DNA of 64,000 bases. Origin: Streptococcus porcinus (GTDB taxonomy: Bacteria; Bacillota; Bacilli; Lactobacillales; Streptococcaceae). The position numbers and the translations under genes were made by a program. Shown one piece after another: positions 17,485 to 27,856 of this stretch. The stretch is from assembly GCF_901542335.1 (NCBI RefSeq), contig NZ_LR594036.1, forward strand, positions 1,302,001-1,366,000. The letters run 5' to 3'. The notes beneath the pieces were generated by a model. It made no database searches. It saw nothing but the letters and a program-made list of their open reading frames with translations, and was not told the origin of the DNA. Position 1 is the stretch's first letter, and each line of letters opens with the position of its first letter.

Positions 17485-19947
17485 TTATAACAGAAATTGC
17501 CTTGTCTCAAGTAAGCAATTTTCGAATGTTTCGCAACTTATAAAAAATTCCTCACTTAAATTTGCTAAGACTTCCGGACCATATGATTTGGTCATAACCC
17601 TTTTATCTAGCAGTAAAATAAGGGACTTTTGATTTTCACGACGCATCGTCCGCCCAATCGCTTGTTTTAATTTTAGAATCGCCATCGGTAAGAAATAATC
17701 TTTGAAAGGATTTTTTTGTTTCGCAAGAAGATAAGCACTCATCTTCTTAACATATAAATCCTTAGGATTATCAAAAGGTAATTTTGTAATGACTTCAATT
17801 ATACGATCGGCTTGTACAAAATCAACACCTTCCCAAAAGGCCCCCATCCCTAATAAGATTGATTGTTCACCACGATCAAAGCGTTTTTTGATATTATAAG
17901 CGGACCCGCTTTTTTCTTGAGCAAGGTGAGGAAGGTTCCACCCGTCCAAGATGTCTGATACCAAAAAGAGATGGCTACGGGAATTAAAGAGTACTAGAAT
18001 AGGTAATTTTTCTTGACTTAATGCATAGATTCTCTTAGCAAGAGCCTGACAATAGTCCTCTTCATTCACTTCACTGATGATTGGCATCTCTTGGTCAATC
18101 ATTATTTTTTGTTGCTTTGATTTTAAATGTTCAATTTTTGCAAAGGAATAATTTTCAAAACCTAGTAAATAAGCTAAATTAACCCTTTGACTGATAGCTA
18201 AGATAGCTGAAATAAAGAAACTTTTCTGGATTTCTGGTAGAAGGTGCTGAAAATTAATGAAGTGCTGAGTGCTAGCATTAAGATAGATGACACGTTTTTC
18301 TTCTTTGTGTTCACTACTAAGCCAATAGTCAGTATTAGCATATTTAAAGGTAGCATGTAATTCTGGAAAACGATTCTCATCTAATTCTTTTACGAGATCA
18401 CTCAGTTTTTGTGATACTTTGAGATTGCTAGCCTCATAAGGCTGCTTTTTTAAATAAGTTGTCGCCATATCATTTAATTCAAAAATAAGGCTTTCTAGCA
18501 GACGCTTCTCTATAAGTGACTGAGGACTTTCCAATGCTCTTGTTAAATCTTGTAATAATTGCTGTAAATTAATCTGTTTTCGAGACAATTGATCTAGCTC
18601 TAATAGGAGCCTTTGTGCTTCATCAAAAACGAGAATTTTATCACGAGCAAATGCCTTATCATCCTCTATTCGATGCAAAAAATAGGCATGATTAGTTAGT
18701 AAGACTTTAGCGCGTTTCGCCTTTTCATAGCTATAACGCCAATAATCATAATCATAAAATGGTGAGCTGTGCTTCAAATATCCATCATGTTGGATGGTAT
18801 CAAAGAATGCCGCATAGCGCTGTTTTTGCTTAATCTCATCAAGATCACCCGTTTTTGTTTCTAGTAGCCAAACTAATAACTGTAATTTGTAACGATTGAC
18901 TAGTCGGTTATCTTCTACTTGTTGAAGACTTTTATGAAAGAGATCAAGTTTTATGTAATTAGCAGGACCTTTAAGACTATGACAATCAAGCTGGAAAACA
19001 GCTTCGATAGTAGCCAGTTCTTTAGCAGTCATCTGATCTTGAAGGATTTTTGTTGGCACACTAACAAGTATTTGTTGCTCCTGTGTCTTTGCTAGAAGAG
19101 GAAGTAAATAACCATAGCTTTTTCCAATACCTGCTTGCGCTTGAATAAAACTGGGCTCTGAATGAGTTAGACCTGTTTCGATTAAAGCCGCAAAATCATT
19201 TTGCAACGGCCGGTCCTCTAATCCTAAAATAGCCGTATTAATAGAAAAATCTTGTGATAATTTTTTAGCCTTTTTTGTTCTTTGCTTTTTGGGAAGTAGG
19301 ATACCTTCTACTAAATCGTAATAGTGTCTATCATAAGATTTAGCTTTAGAAAGAGCTTGGGTAATCAGCTGACCGCTTTCAAAAATAAGATTATCAGCAA
19401 AAACTGCCATCATTTCCAACGTTTCTCGAGGCAGAGATTCTATTTTCTTTTGAATCTTGATAAAGAGTTTGGCAGTAGCTAAAGCATCCGAGATGGCTGT
19501 ATGAGCATGTGCTAAATCTAAGTCCATATTTTTAGCTAAGTGACCAAGATTGTACTTCTCTAAATTTGGGAAAAAGACTTGAGCTAATTCAACAGTGTCC
19601 ACCCTTGGCGTCAATAAATCAAAACCTTCAAAAAACAAGGCCTCCGATAGAAGATTGGCATCAAATTTCACGTTATGAGCCACAAAAACACAATCTTTAA
19701 TCAGTTCAAAAATGTGGCCGGCTACTTGGGAAAATTCCGGAGCTGTAGCTAACTGCTGATCAGTGATACCAGTAAGTGATTTTATATGTTCTGAAAGCTT
19801 GCTGTGAGGATTAATATCAGTTTGAAAACAATCTACTATCTTTTTATCTTCAACGATAACTATTCCTATTTGGATAATACGTGCGTCTGATCCTGCATTG
19901 GTTGCTTCTAAATCAATGATGGCATATTTTGTTAATTGTTCTGTCAT
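17485..19947 (-). CDS. dinG: DinG-family helicase with N-terminal DnaQ-like exonuclease
   Basis: 820 residues. Residues 1-175 form a DEDDh 3'-5' exonuclease domain (YAIIDLEATNAG, FVAHNVKFDANLL, HAHTAISDALAT). Residues 245-815 form an XPD/DinG-like superfamily 2 helicase with Walker A in QAGIGKSYGY, the DEAQ box in LVFDEAQRL and motif VI in QAIGRTMRRE. The fusion is standard in Firmicutes. As in other such fusions, I do not see a convincing four-cysteine iron-sulfur cluster. The -10 box (TATAAT, 19962-19957) ends only 9 bases before the ATG, leaving a leader of two or three bases at most. Confidence 0.93.
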   Translation of the reverse strand: MTEQLTKYAIIDLEATNAGSDARIIQIGIVIVEDKKIVDCFQTDINPHSKLSEHIKSLTGITDQQLATAPEFSQVAGHIFELIKDCVFVAHNVKFDANLLSEALFFEGFDLLTPRVDTVELAQVFFPNLEKYNLGHLAKNMDLDLAHAHTAISDALATAKLFIKIQKKIESLPRETLEMMAVFADNLIFESGQLITQALSKAKSYDRHYYDLVEGILLPKKQRTKKAKKLSQDFSINTAILGLEDRPLQNDFAALIETGLTHSEPSFIQAQAGIGKSYGYLLPLLAKTQEQQILVSVPTKILQDQMTAKELATIEAVFQLDCHSLKGPANYIKLDLFHKSLQQVEDNRLVNRYKLQLLVWLLETKTGDLDEIKQKQRYAAFFDTIQHDGYLKHSSPFYDYDYWRYSYEKAKRAKVLLTNHAYFLHRIEDDKAFARDKILVFDEAQRLLLELDQLSRKQINLQQLLQDLTRALESPQSLIEKRLLESLIFELNDMATTYLKKQPYEASNLKVSQKLSDLVKELDENRFPELHATFKYANTDYWLSSEHKEEKRVIYLNASTQHFINFQHLLPEIQKSFFISAILAISQRVNLAYLLGFENYSFAKIEHLKSKQQKIMIDQEMPIISEVNEEDYCQALAKRIYALSQEKLPILVLFNSRSHLFLVSDILDGWNLPHLAQEKSGSAYNIKKRFDRGEQSILLGMGAFWEGVDFVQADRIIEVITKLPFDNPKDLYVKKMSAYLLAKQKNPFKDYFLPMAILKLKQAIGRTMRRENQKSLILLLDKRVMTKSYGPEVLANLSEEFFISCETFENCLLETRQFLL

Positions 19948-20098
19948 AGTAGATTAATTATACCATTTTTCAACAAATCTTTTCTGACTAAACCCATCTT
20001 TAAAGCAAAGCTTGGGAATGAATTTATTTCAAAAGGTGTTCTTTGTTTCTTCAAAGCATGTTATAATAAAGCTGAAATTTCAACAAAGGATTTGCAGA

Positions 20099-20920
20099 AT
20101 GGTCGATACATTTACTAATCTGAAAACTCATTTTTTCGCACTGCCATACACAAAGAAAAAACGACGTGTTCGCATTCTCCTACCCATTAATTATTCAGAA
20201 ACAGATGTTAGGAGTTATCCCGTTTTATATATGCATGATGGGCAAAATCTCTTTTTTGATCAGGAATCATTTTCAGGGAAATCCTGGAATATTATAGAGA
20301 GTTTACAATCACAAGTATTTCCGGATATTATTGTAGTTGCTATTGATCATGCGGATGCCTATCGTCTCCGGGAGTATGCACCTTTTCCCTTTGAAAAAGT
20401 GGTACCTCACACAATTCCAAAGGATGGAGGCAATGGCCAAGCTTATGCTAAGTGGTTAGTGACTGAGCTTAAGCCCTTTATTGATCTAAATTATCGGACT
20501 AAAAAGGACTTTAAGCATACTTTTCTAGCCGGTTCTTCTATGGGAGCCTTAATCACGGCCTATACGGCAGCCCAGTATCCTAATATTTTTGGCGGATTAG
20601 GAGTTTTTTCGATTGCTTCTTGGACTTGTGAAAAACAACTGCTAAGCTTCTGCCAGAGCCATCCTTTAAATCCCAAAACGAAGATTTATCTTCAGGTAGG
20701 AACTAATGAGGGAGATATGACAAATCAACCTTCAAATTCTCAAGCAAATCAAAATTACATTACTAACAGCCTCAATTACTATAAGCAAATTCTGATCCAA
20801 GGCTTGCCTATTGCACAAATACATTTTGCTATTGTTGCTGGTGCTCGACATACAGAAAGTGTGTGGGCTCAGCAATTTCCATACTTTCTGGAACACCTTT
20901 GGAATAATAACCTAACTTAA
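20099..20920 (+). CDS. Alpha/beta-hydrolase esterase (Fes/esterase D-like)
   Basis: 273 residues from ATG 20099, chosen for the AAAGGA site 10 bases upstream and an extended -10 (TGTTATAAT, 20059-20067) that lies inside the longer open frame. The nucleophile elbow is GSSMGA (about 131), and a C-terminal His lies in ARHTESVWAQQFP. This is the putative-esterase family that includes enterochelin esterase and feruloyl esterase domains. It has no signal peptide, so it acts in the cytoplasm. The natural substrate is unknown. It is divergent from dinG. Confidence 0.8.
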   Translation: MVDTFTNLKTHFFALPYTKKKRRVRILLPINYSETDVRSYPVLYMHDGQNLFFDQESFSGKSWNIIESLQSQVFPDIIVVAIDHADAYRLREYAPFPFEKVVPHTIPKDGGNGQAYAKWLVTELKPFIDLNYRTKKDFKHTFLAGSSMGALITAYTAAQYPNIFGGLGVFSIASWTCEKQLLSFCQSHPLNPKTKIYLQVGTNEGDMTNQPSNSQANQNYITNSLNYYKQILIQGLPIAQIHFAIVAGARHTESVWAQQFPYFLEHLWNNNLT

Positions 20921-20944
20921 CTCAAAATTGTTAACACATTTTGC

Positions 20945-20974
20945 TTGTGTCAACTAGAATGGATTTGTTAAACT
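20945..20974 (+). promoter_or_regulatory. Promoter of the MBL hydrolase gene, leaderless type
   Basis: TTGTGT (20945-20950), 18-base spacer, extended -10 TGTTAAACT ending at 20974. The ATG at 20981 coincides with the expected +1. Confidence 0.65.
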
Positions 20975-20980
20975 AAACTT

Positions 20981-21616
20981 ATGAAAATTATGACTGTTAC
21001 CAATGCTATTGCTAGTGAAAACACCTATATTTTATCTAATGATCAGGCTGTTTTAGTCATTGATCCAGGAAGTAATGGCGACAAGATTTGTCAAGAAATA
21101 AAAAAATTGGCTAAACCAGTTGTTGCTATTCTCTTAACCCATACCCATTATGATCATATTTTCAGTTTGGAGAGGGTTAGACGAACTTTTAATCACCCAC
21201 CCGTGTACGTCTCGGGAAAGGAAGCTTCTTGGTTATTCACTCCTAAAGACAATTTATCAGGCCTATTACGTCATGCTGATATTCCCGACATTATTTGTAA
21301 GCCCGCAGAACAATTCTTTCAGTTTGACAAAGAATATCACTTAACCGGTTTTACCTTTTCCGTGGTAGAAACTCCCGGACATTCGGTGGGGGGTGTTTCC
21401 TTTGTTTTCAAAGAACATGAAACTATTTTCTCTGGTGACGCACTCTTTCGTGAAAGTATTGGACGATCTGACTTACCGACTGGAAATTATGATCATCTGA
21501 TTGAAGGTATTAAAGAAAAATTATTGACCCAGCCTCCTTTTTTCAAGGTTTATCCTGGCCATGGCCAAATGACAACAATTGCACATGAAAAAAATTGCAA
21601 TCCATTTCTAAATTAA
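20981..21616 (+). CDS. Metallo-beta-lactamase-fold hydrolase (glyoxalase II-like, YqgX type)
   Basis: 211 residues. The metal-binding HxHxDH motif is in LLTHTHYDHIFSL, with later ligands in ETPGHSVGGV, FSGDALF and YPGHG. The compact size without the glyoxalase II C-terminal domain fits the YqgX-type group, whose substrates are poorly defined. No ribosome binding site precedes the ATG; the -10 box TAAACT (20969-20974) ends 6 bases before it, suggesting a leaderless transcript. A strong terminator follows. Confidence 0.88.
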   Translation: MKIMTVTNAIASENTYILSNDQAVLVIDPGSNGDKICQEIKKLAKPVVAILLTHTHYDHIFSLERVRRTFNHPPVYVSGKEASWLFTPKDNLSGLLRHADIPDIICKPAEQFFQFDKEYHLTGFTFSVVETPGHSVGGVSFVFKEHETIFSGDALFRESIGRSDLPTGNYDHLIEGIKEKLLTQPPFFKVYPGHGQMTTIAHEKNCNPFLN

Positions 21617-21646
21617 AAGCAGCCCAAGATTACTTGGGCTGCTTTT
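21615..21646. terminator. Bidirectional terminator between MBL gene and ftsX
   Basis: AAAAGCAGCCCAAG and CTTGGGCTGCTTTT form a perfect 14-bp stem with a 4-base loop. It serves the plus-strand MBL gene and possibly the convergent ftsEX transcript. Confidence 0.92.
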
Positions 21647-21745
21647 AATTTAGACTTGATCTATTATCTAGGACATAAAAGCCTACTAAATACCATTTTT
21701 GTATCAATATCTTAGACAGTAAATAATAAAACGCCTTTTTTTGAA

Positions 21746-22675
21746 TTAAAATTTTAAATAGCGTCTCATTGAGAGAACTGACCCTAGAGATCCAATAATA
21801 ATGCCAATAACAAACAGGATACCTATTAAAAGATAGAGGTAATAGTTAATTGGGTACATTGACAAGCCATTGAGTTGAAGCTGTGGCGTAAATTGGCGGT
21901 AGGCATACTCATATATATAAAAGATAAGAAGAGATGGGAAAACAGCTCCTAAAAAGCCAACCCAAGCTCCTTCAAAGAAGAATGGTCCACGAATGTACGA
22001 ATTTTTAGCTCCCACCAAGCGCATAATTTCAATATCTCGTTGACGATTCATAATAGTCATACGAATAGTATTTGAAATAAGGAAGATCGCAACAATCAGC
22101 AATAATACTGTTCCTATCAAGCCCCATGTCTTAATAAATGCGGCAAATTTAAAGAGTTTCTCCGAATTAATTCCACCGTAGTCAACATCTTCAACACCGT
22201 TAATGCCTTTGATAATTGCGCTAATCTTTTTAACTTGAGAGGGTTTCTCAGTTTCAATCATATAAATGTCTTGTAGAGGATTGGTGTCTTTATCATACAT
22301 TTTCCAGACATCACCCATAGAATCTTGTAATTTTTGCAATTGCTCATCTTTGCTGGAAAAATTAATTTTTTCAACACCTTTTATCTTAGCAATTTGATCA
22401 TAGATTTTGTGGTATTTGTCATTTTTGACCTCTTTACCATCAACCGTTTTAACAACTTCCTTGGTATCAGTAGAATCAACACTCAAATAAGTATTAATTT
22501 GAATATTATTTTGAACTCCTGAAGCAACTCTCTCAATGTTTAATAGGGTTGCAGCAAAAATCCCAACCAAAGTTAGAGTGATGGCTACTGAACTAATTGC
22601 GGCAATAGTCATCCAAATGTTTCGTTTGAGATTCTTAATAGATTCCCAGATATGACGGAAAAAATTTCTAATCAT
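21746..22675 (-). CDS. ftsX: Cell-division ABC transporter permease FtsX
   Basis: 309 residues from ATG 22675; the open frame reaches further upstream but that part overlaps ftsE, and GGAAGGAG lies before this ATG. A first transmembrane helix at about 25-45 is followed by an extracellular loop of about 125 residues, then three more helices (about 175-195, 225-245, 270-295). FtsX and FtsE form a complex that activates the septal hydrolase PcsB from inside the cell in streptococci. The ATGATTAG junction overlaps the ftsE stop, so translation is coupled. Confidence 0.95.
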   Translation of the reverse strand: MIRNFFRHIWESIKNLKRNIWMTIAAISSVAITLTLVGIFAATLLNIERVASGVQNNIQINTYLSVDSTDTKEVVKTVDGKEVKNDKYHKIYDQIAKIKGVEKINFSSKDEQLQKLQDSMGDVWKMYDKDTNPLQDIYMIETEKPSQVKKISAIIKGINGVEDVDYGGINSEKLFKFAAFIKTWGLIGTVLLLIVAIFLISNTIRMTIMNRQRDIEIMRLVGAKNSYIRGPFFFEGAWVGFLGAVFPSLLIFYIYEYAYRQFTPQLQLNGLSMYPINYYLYLLIGILFVIGIIIGSLGSVLSMRRYLKF

Positions 22676-23360
22676 CGTAGCCGTAATCTCCTTCCTCTTC
22701 ATCACGGACAATACGTCCATCTTCAATCGCGATTACCCGATGGCGTAGAGAGTTAACGATATGACTATTATGCGTTGCCATCAAAATAGTTGTTCCTTGG
22801 ACATTAATACGTTCCAATAAATGCATAATTTCCCAAGAAATTTCTGGGTCTAAGTTACCTGTTGGCTCGTCAGCAATCAATAATTTTGGATTATTGACAA
22901 TTGCACGCGCTATAGCAACCCGTTGCTGTTCTCCACCTGAGAGCTGGTTTGGAAAAGAGCGCATTTTATGTTTCAAACCAACTAACTCAAGTACCTCAGG
23001 AACACGTTTTTTTATATGACGAGGCTTAGCACCAATAACTTCCATAGCATAAGCAACATTTTCAAAAACTGTTTTCCGCGGAAGTAATTTATAATCTTGG
23101 AAGACAACTCCAATATTACGACGCAAAATAGGAACTTGTTTTGCTTTTAATTTAGGCAAATCAAACTCGCCAACATAGAGTGATCCACTTGTAACTTTTT
23201 CCTCGCGATAGAGGAGTTTGATTAAACTGGATTTACCAGCCCCAGAAGGGCCTACCAAGTATACAAATTCACCCTGGTTAATTGAGAAGTTTAAATTCCT
23301 TAAGGCTGTTGTTGAGCGTTTATATTTTTTGGTAACGCCCTTCATTTCAATTAATGCCAT
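22668..23360 (-). CDS. ftsE: Cell-division ABC transporter ATPase FtsE
   Basis: 230 residues with Walker A GPSGAGKSS, signature LSGGEQQR, Walker B LLIADEPTGNLD and the H-loop ATHNSHIV. It drives FtsX in regulating peptidoglycan splitting at the septum. It follows prfB by 32 bases, so prfB-ftsE-ftsX is a single transcription unit, an order common in streptococci. Confidence 0.96.
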   Translation of the reverse strand: MALIEMKGVTKKYKRSTTALRNLNFSINQGEFVYLVGPSGAGKSSLIKLLYREEKVTSGSLYVGEFDLPKLKAKQVPILRRNIGVVFQDYKLLPRKTVFENVAYAMEVIGAKPRHIKKRVPEVLELVGLKHKMRSFPNQLSGGEQQRVAIARAIVNNPKLLIADEPTGNLDPEISWEIMHLLERINVQGTTILMATHNSHIVNSLRHRVIAIEDGRIVRDEEEGDYGYDD

Positions 23361-23392
23361 TCTACTCTTCTTTCTAGTTTTATCTTATACTT

Positions 23393-24494
23393 TTAGTCAT
23401 CGTTCATACGCCATTTAAGATAGGCATCGATAAAGCCATCAATTTCACCGTCCATGACCTTATCGACTTGAGACACCTCAAAATTGGTACGATGGTCTTT
23501 AACCATTGTATACGGTGTGAACACATATGACCTAATCTGACTTCCCCAAGTGATTTCTTTCTTATCACCTTTTAGGGCGTTGACTTCTTCAGCTTTTTTT
23601 TCTTGTTCCATTTGGTAAAGTTTAGCCTGCAACATTTTCATTGCACGGTCTCTATTACCATATTGTGTCCTATCAACTGTTGAAGATACAACAATACCAG
23701 TTGGAATATGAGTCAAACGAACACCGGTAGACACCTTGTTAACGTTTTGCCCACCGGCACCTCCAGAACGGAAAGTATCCATCTTGATATCGTCATCTCG
23801 AATATCCACTTCTATGGTGTCATCTAACTCCGGCATAACCTCCACAGATGTGAAAGAAGTGTGCCTTCTCTTTGCTGAATCAAAAGGAGAAATCCGAACT
23901 AATCGATGAACCCCCATCTCTGATTTTAAGAAACCATATGCATTAGGGCCTTGAAAAGACAAGGTCACTGATTTAATACCAGCCTCATCCCCTGCCTGAT
24001 AGTCTAAAGTCTCAACTTTAAAGCCTTTAGCATTACCAAAACGTGTGTACATCCGAAAAAGCATGTCTGCCCAATCCTGAGCCTCCGTACCTCCAGAGCC
24101 AGGATGAATCTCCAAAATAGCATTATTATGGTCGTAGGGTTCTGATAAGAGCAAGGTCATTTCATAAGCTGCTAAAATCTGGTCTAGTTTAAGCAAACTT
24201 TCTTCCAATTCTCCTTTAACCGACTCATCTTCTTCCAGCATTTCCATATATAACTCTGTCTCTTCTGACAAATTTTCCATATTGTGGAAAGTATCAAATT
24301 TGACTTTCAATTCATTGAGCTCTTGTGATGTTTTTTGCGCGGAAATAGTATCATTCCAAAAATCAGGCTCAGTCATTTGATTTTCTAAAAGAGCAATCTC
24401 TTCCTCTAAACGATCTAAGTCAAAGAGACCTCCTGAAGCTAGTCAACTTCTCTTTGTTTTCTACTATTTTTTGGCGAATCTCTGCCACTTCCAT
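23393..24494 (-). CDS. prfB: Peptide chain release factor 2, with programmed +1 frameshift
   Basis: 366 residues once the frameshift is applied. The first 24 codons (ATG 24494, [17 protein letters not shown]...) run to an in-frame TGA at 24422-24420. The site reads AGGAGG-TCT-CTT-TGA-C, an internal Shine-Dalgarno before the CUU slip codon, exactly the autoregulatory element of RF2. The main frame then continues DLDRLEEEI and carries the GGQ motif ([12 protein letters not shown]) that triggers peptide release; recognition of UGA/UAA is by the tripeptide region. Low RF2 allows frameshifting, so the protein controls its own level. An annotation starting at MTEPDFW (24376) would lose about 39 residues. 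Confidence 0.97.
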
Positions 24495-24543
24495 GGTTTT
24501 ACCTCATTCTCGTTTTTATCTTCATTATTTTAACACATTGCCA

Positions 24544-25662
24544 TTAGAATTGCCATTTTGCCCTGAGGTCTTCAAGCTCCTTTTGACTATCTAAGTCTTT
24601 TGGAGCTAATCTTTGCATATAGTCAAGCATAGCTTGATCAGGCTTTTTAATCAATTCACCAAGTGCCCAAATGGCTGTCGCTACATGAATAGGGTTATTT
24701 CCCTTATCAATAATTTCCATCAACTTAACAACTGCCGATCGATCATGACCATTCGCCAAAGCAATAATAACGTTGCGCTGCAAGATATTCTTACCACGCC
24801 ACGAAGCTGCAATATGACCAAATTTTGCTTTAAACTCTTTATTTGATAATTCTAAAAAAGGGATTAACTCGGGTTCTGCTAAGTCGGGATCAATCATACT
24901 TGCTAACGGGTTATTAATTCCCTTATTGTAAGGACAACAAATTTGACATATGTCACAACCATAAATCACGGTTTTTATTTTCTTACGAAATTCTAAATCC
25001 ATCATGCCCTTATCTTGGGTTTGAAAGGATAAACATCGTTTGGCATTCATGGTGCCATCTCCGATTAAACAAGATGTAGGACAAGCATCTAAACAGCGCT
25101 GGCAATCACCACAGTCATAATCAACAGGTTTATCTGGCTCAATATCTAGATTGGTAATCAGTTCACCAAGATACATATAAGAGCCAAACTCTTTTGAAAT
25201 AACCAAGCCATTCTTACCAATGAAGCCGATACCCGCTCGTCTGGCAACTGCCGTGTCTACTAGAGCCCCCGTATCAACCATCCCTTTATATTCAAAGTCC
25301 TGAGTCAGAGTCTCAATCCCAACCGCTAATCTTTGCAATTTGTCTTGTAAAACATGATGATAATCAAGTCCCCAAGAATTTGGCGTGATTTTCCCACGTT
25401 TATACTGCGTTTTTTGCGGTCGGACAGGTAACTTATGAGGATATGCAACCGCAATAGAAATAATAGTTTTAGCTGAGGCTAATGATAGTTTGGGTTTAAT
25501 CCGCTCTTCAATCACTTTGTGTTCAAAACCAGATGTACGGCCTTCTTCAATAGCTAACTTTAAAGATTTTTCTAAATAAGAAAAATCATCAGCTGTTGTA
25601 AAACCGATTTTTGAAATCCCAATTTCTTTTGCTAGCTTAATAATTTCCGACTTAAGTTCCAT
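24544..25662 (-). CDS. queG: Epoxyqueuosine reductase QueG
   Basis: 372 residues from ATG 25662 (MELKSEIIKLAKEIGISKIGF). There are two ferredoxin-type 4Fe-4S motifs, CGDCQRCLDACPTSC (about 180) and CDICQICCPYN (about 235), and C-terminal HEAT-like repeats (about 285-365). QueG makes the last step of queuosine tRNA modification using a cobalamin cofactor. The longer frame back to 25788 would overlap fbp and is rejected. The -10 TATGAT ends 6 bases before the ATG and no ribosome binding site is present, so the mRNA looks leaderless. Confidence 0.92.
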   Translation of the reverse strand: MELKSEIIKLAKEIGISKIGFTTADDFSYLEKSLKLAIEEGRTSGFEHKVIEERIKPKLSLASAKTIISIAVAYPHKLPVRPQKTQYKRGKITPNSWGLDYHHVLQDKLQRLAVGIETLTQDFEYKGMVDTGALVDTAVARRAGIGFIGKNGLVISKEFGSYMYLGELITNLDIEPDKPVDYDCGDCQRCLDACPTSCLIGDGTMNAKRCLSFQTQDKGMMDLEFRKKIKTVIYGCDICQICCPYNKGINNPLASMIDPDLAEPELIPFLELSNKEFKAKFGHIAASWRGKNILQRNVIIALANGHDRSAVVKLMEIIDKGNNPIHVATAIWALGELIKKPDQAMLDYMQRLAPKDLDSQKELEDLRAKWQF

Positions 25663-25668
25663 AATACT

Positions 25669-25697
25669 ATCATAATGGAAAAATATAAAGACTTCAA
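25669..25697 (-). promoter_or_regulatory. queG promoter, leaderless type
   Basis: On the minus strand TTGAAG (25697-25692), 17-base spacer, TATGAT (25674-25669). Transcription is expected to start at the A of the queG ATG. Confidence 0.7.
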
Positions 25698-25743
25698 GAC
25701 TAAGCAATGACTTCTTGTAACAAATATTAAATTGTAGTGACAA

Positions 25744-25770
25744 AAGGAGACTAGTTAAACCAGTCTCCTT
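25744..25770 (-). terminator. fbp terminator
   Basis: AAGGAGACT and AGTCTCCTT form a 9-bp stem with a 9-base loop just behind the fbp stop (25775); a short U-run follows on the minus strand. Confidence 0.75.
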
Positions 25771-25774
25771 CTCT

Positions 25775-27691
25775 CTAATATTGGTCAAAGTGGCGATAGA
25801 GATGATCCAAATCCGCTATTTCCTGCAACAATTTCTTCCCATTATCTGTATCTTTTACTAATGTGCGATGCTCCACTTGTTCCACTAGACGCTTAATAAA
25901 GATAATATCACATTTCCCTTCCAAAACGTCTTTGATTGATGAGAAGGGCTTATGAGCTACTAACTCTAACCCATAACTATTGGAAATTAAGGTATATCCT
26001 GCGATTCCAGTGGTTTTTTGATATCCTTTAGCCAGCCCACCATCAATGATAATAATGCGTCCATTTGCCTTAATTGGAAGCTCACCACCTTTTTCTTTAA
26101 CAGGAGTATGGCCATTAACAATGTGAGCATTATCATCAAGACCAAATTCTGCCAAAATGCGAAGGCAAATTTCTTCATCTTCTCTTAAACGGTAGTAAGG
26201 ATTTTTTTCCTCATGATGGCTAGCTTTATCAGCGATATAATAGCGCTCAAAAGTGGTCATTCGATTTTTGCCAAACAATGAAGAAACCTCACCACACCAC
26301 AAATACCAAAAAATATCTGTAGCTAAATCTTCATGTTGATCACGCTTTTTATAAGATTCTCTAACCTGTTCTTCGAAAAAATCAAGAAGAGCCTTACCCG
26401 AGTAAATACAGTTGCCAAAGCGCATAGACTTAAAGTCTCCATTAGAATGCATAGGCATGCAACCATGAAAAAGTAAATGATTATTAGAGATATGGTACAT
26501 TGATCCCTTTTCCATCAAAAAGTCAATATGAATTTCCAGTTTTTCTGAATTTTGGAAACGATACATGAGCCCTTTTAAGATTTGCTCTTCTTCTGCTGTC
26601 AAAAGCTCAGCATGATCCCAGGAAAGCTTGTGATACGGAAATGATTGCAAAGGATAAACCTTCTTACCAATCTGGATAGTTTTTTTCTCAGGATCTATTT
26701 TCGAGAATAATTGTGAAGCTTCCATACCAAATTCTGGGCGCCGCTTAATCAATTGGTGCTCTAGTTTAAATTGCAAAAGGGCTGTCGCCTGTTGTAATTT
26801 GTTTAATGTCACACGCTCTGATTCAGAAATATGATCGCCGTCTAAAATCGGATTAAAAACCGCTTCTTCTTTGAAGTAACGCTGACTATAATCAATAAGG
26901 CGACGTAAATTGATACCATAGCGATCTTCAATGAGGGCTAATGAATTATACCTAGCTGCAATGCGAATTACATTAATCATACATATGTAAGAACCTGACA
27001 TAGCCCCAATCCAAGTTATATCATGATTTCCCCATTGAATATCAATATTTTGAAAACCTTTTAAACGATCAATAATTAAATCTGGATATTGTCCTCTATC
27101 AAAAATGTCACCCACAACATGAAGATGATCAATTGCTAATCCCTGAATAAGATAAGCAAAGGCAATAAAAAGGTTATCCAACTGTTCGAGCTCAATGACT
27201 TTTGAAATAATAGCATTATAGTAATACTGTTTATTTTTATCTGGTTGCTCCTCAGTTAGAAGCTCTTCCATGATATATGCATAATCTGATGGAAGCATCT
27301 TTCGCACTTTTGAACGGGTATATTTTCCGCCAATGTATTTTACCAGTTGTAAAAGATCTGGCAAATAGTGACACAATTCTCTAATTAAAGCCTCTTGATT
27401 TACTATTTCTTGACGTGCTTGAATTTTTTCCGCGGGGTAATAAATATATTGACATAGTGTTTCGATATCTGACACCTTCTTTTGTGGAAAACATTCTTGA
27501 ATTTTCTTTTTGATGGAACCTGAGCCATTTCGTAATAAATAGTCAAAAGCTTGGTATTCACCATGCAAATCACTCAAAAAATATTCCGTCCCCTTGGGCA
27601 GATGACAAATAGCATCGAGGTTAATCATCTCTGTAACCAGAGATGATTTTGTCGGAAACTTTTCTTTCAATAATTGATAATACTGCAACAT
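25775..27691 (-). CDS. fbp: Fructose-1,6-bisphosphatase, class III
   Basis: 638 residues of the Firmicute-type class III FBPase, a calcineurin-like metallophosphoesterase unrelated to class I/II enzymes. Metal-binding motifs: [10 protein letters not shown] (about 43), [13 protein letters not shown] (about 195), QWGNHDITW (about 222), and [12 protein letters not shown] (about 535). It performs the gluconeogenic step from fructose-1,6-bisphosphate to fructose-6-phosphate. It is transcribed alone, with its own terminator. Confidence 0.96.
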   Translation of the reverse strand: MLQYYQLLKEKFPTKSSLVTEMINLDAICHLPKGTEYFLSDLHGEYQAFDYLLRNGSGSIKKKIQECFPQKKVSDIETLCQYIYYPAEKIQARQEIVNQEALIRELCHYLPDLLQLVKYIGGKYTRSKVRKMLPSDYAYIMEELLTEEQPDKNKQYYYNAIISKVIELEQLDNLFIAFAYLIQGLAIDHLHVVGDIFDRGQYPDLIIDRLKGFQNIDIQWGNHDITWIGAMSGSYICMINVIRIAARYNSLALIEDRYGINLRRLIDYSQRYFKEEAVFNPILDGDHISESERVTLNKLQQATALLQFKLEHQLIKRRPEFGMEASQLFSKIDPEKKTIQIGKKVYPLQSFPYHKLSWDHAELLTAEEEQILKGLMYRFQNSEKLEIHIDFLMEKGSMYHISNNHLLFHGCMPMHSNGDFKSMRFGNCIYSGKALLDFFEEQVRESYKKRDQHEDLATDIFWYLWCGEVSSLFGKNRMTTFERYYIADKASHHEEKNPYYRLREDEEICLRILAEFGLDDNAHIVNGHTPVKEKGGELPIKANGRIIIIDGGLAKGYQKTTGIAGYTLISNSYGLELVAHKPFSSIKDVLEGKCDIIFIKRLVEQVEHRTLVKDTDNGKKLLQEIADLDHLYRHFDQY

Positions 27692-27806
27692 GGTTAGGCT
27701 AGTAGTCCTTTCTTTTTAAACAATGAGCAATAGTGGTCTGAGACAAGTCCCTATCACCATTTTAAAATTTATTTTAAGAAAATGCCAGCATAAGGCGTAA
27801 GCGCAT

Positions 27807-27832
27807 ACAAAAAAAGGTACCTCATGATACCT
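27807..27832 (-). terminator. Terminator of the HAD phosphatase gene
   Basis: On the minus strand AGGTA and TACCT pair around an eight-base loop and are followed by U8 (27814-27807). The stem is short but the U-tract is good. Confidence 0.65.
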
Positions 27833-27856
27833 ACAGATTTTAGTTATTTTAAAATT

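Noticed and set aside
25663..25788. 42-residue N-terminal extension of QueG
   Set aside because: It overlaps the fbp end and terminator and contains the queG promoter; homologous proteins start at MELKSE.
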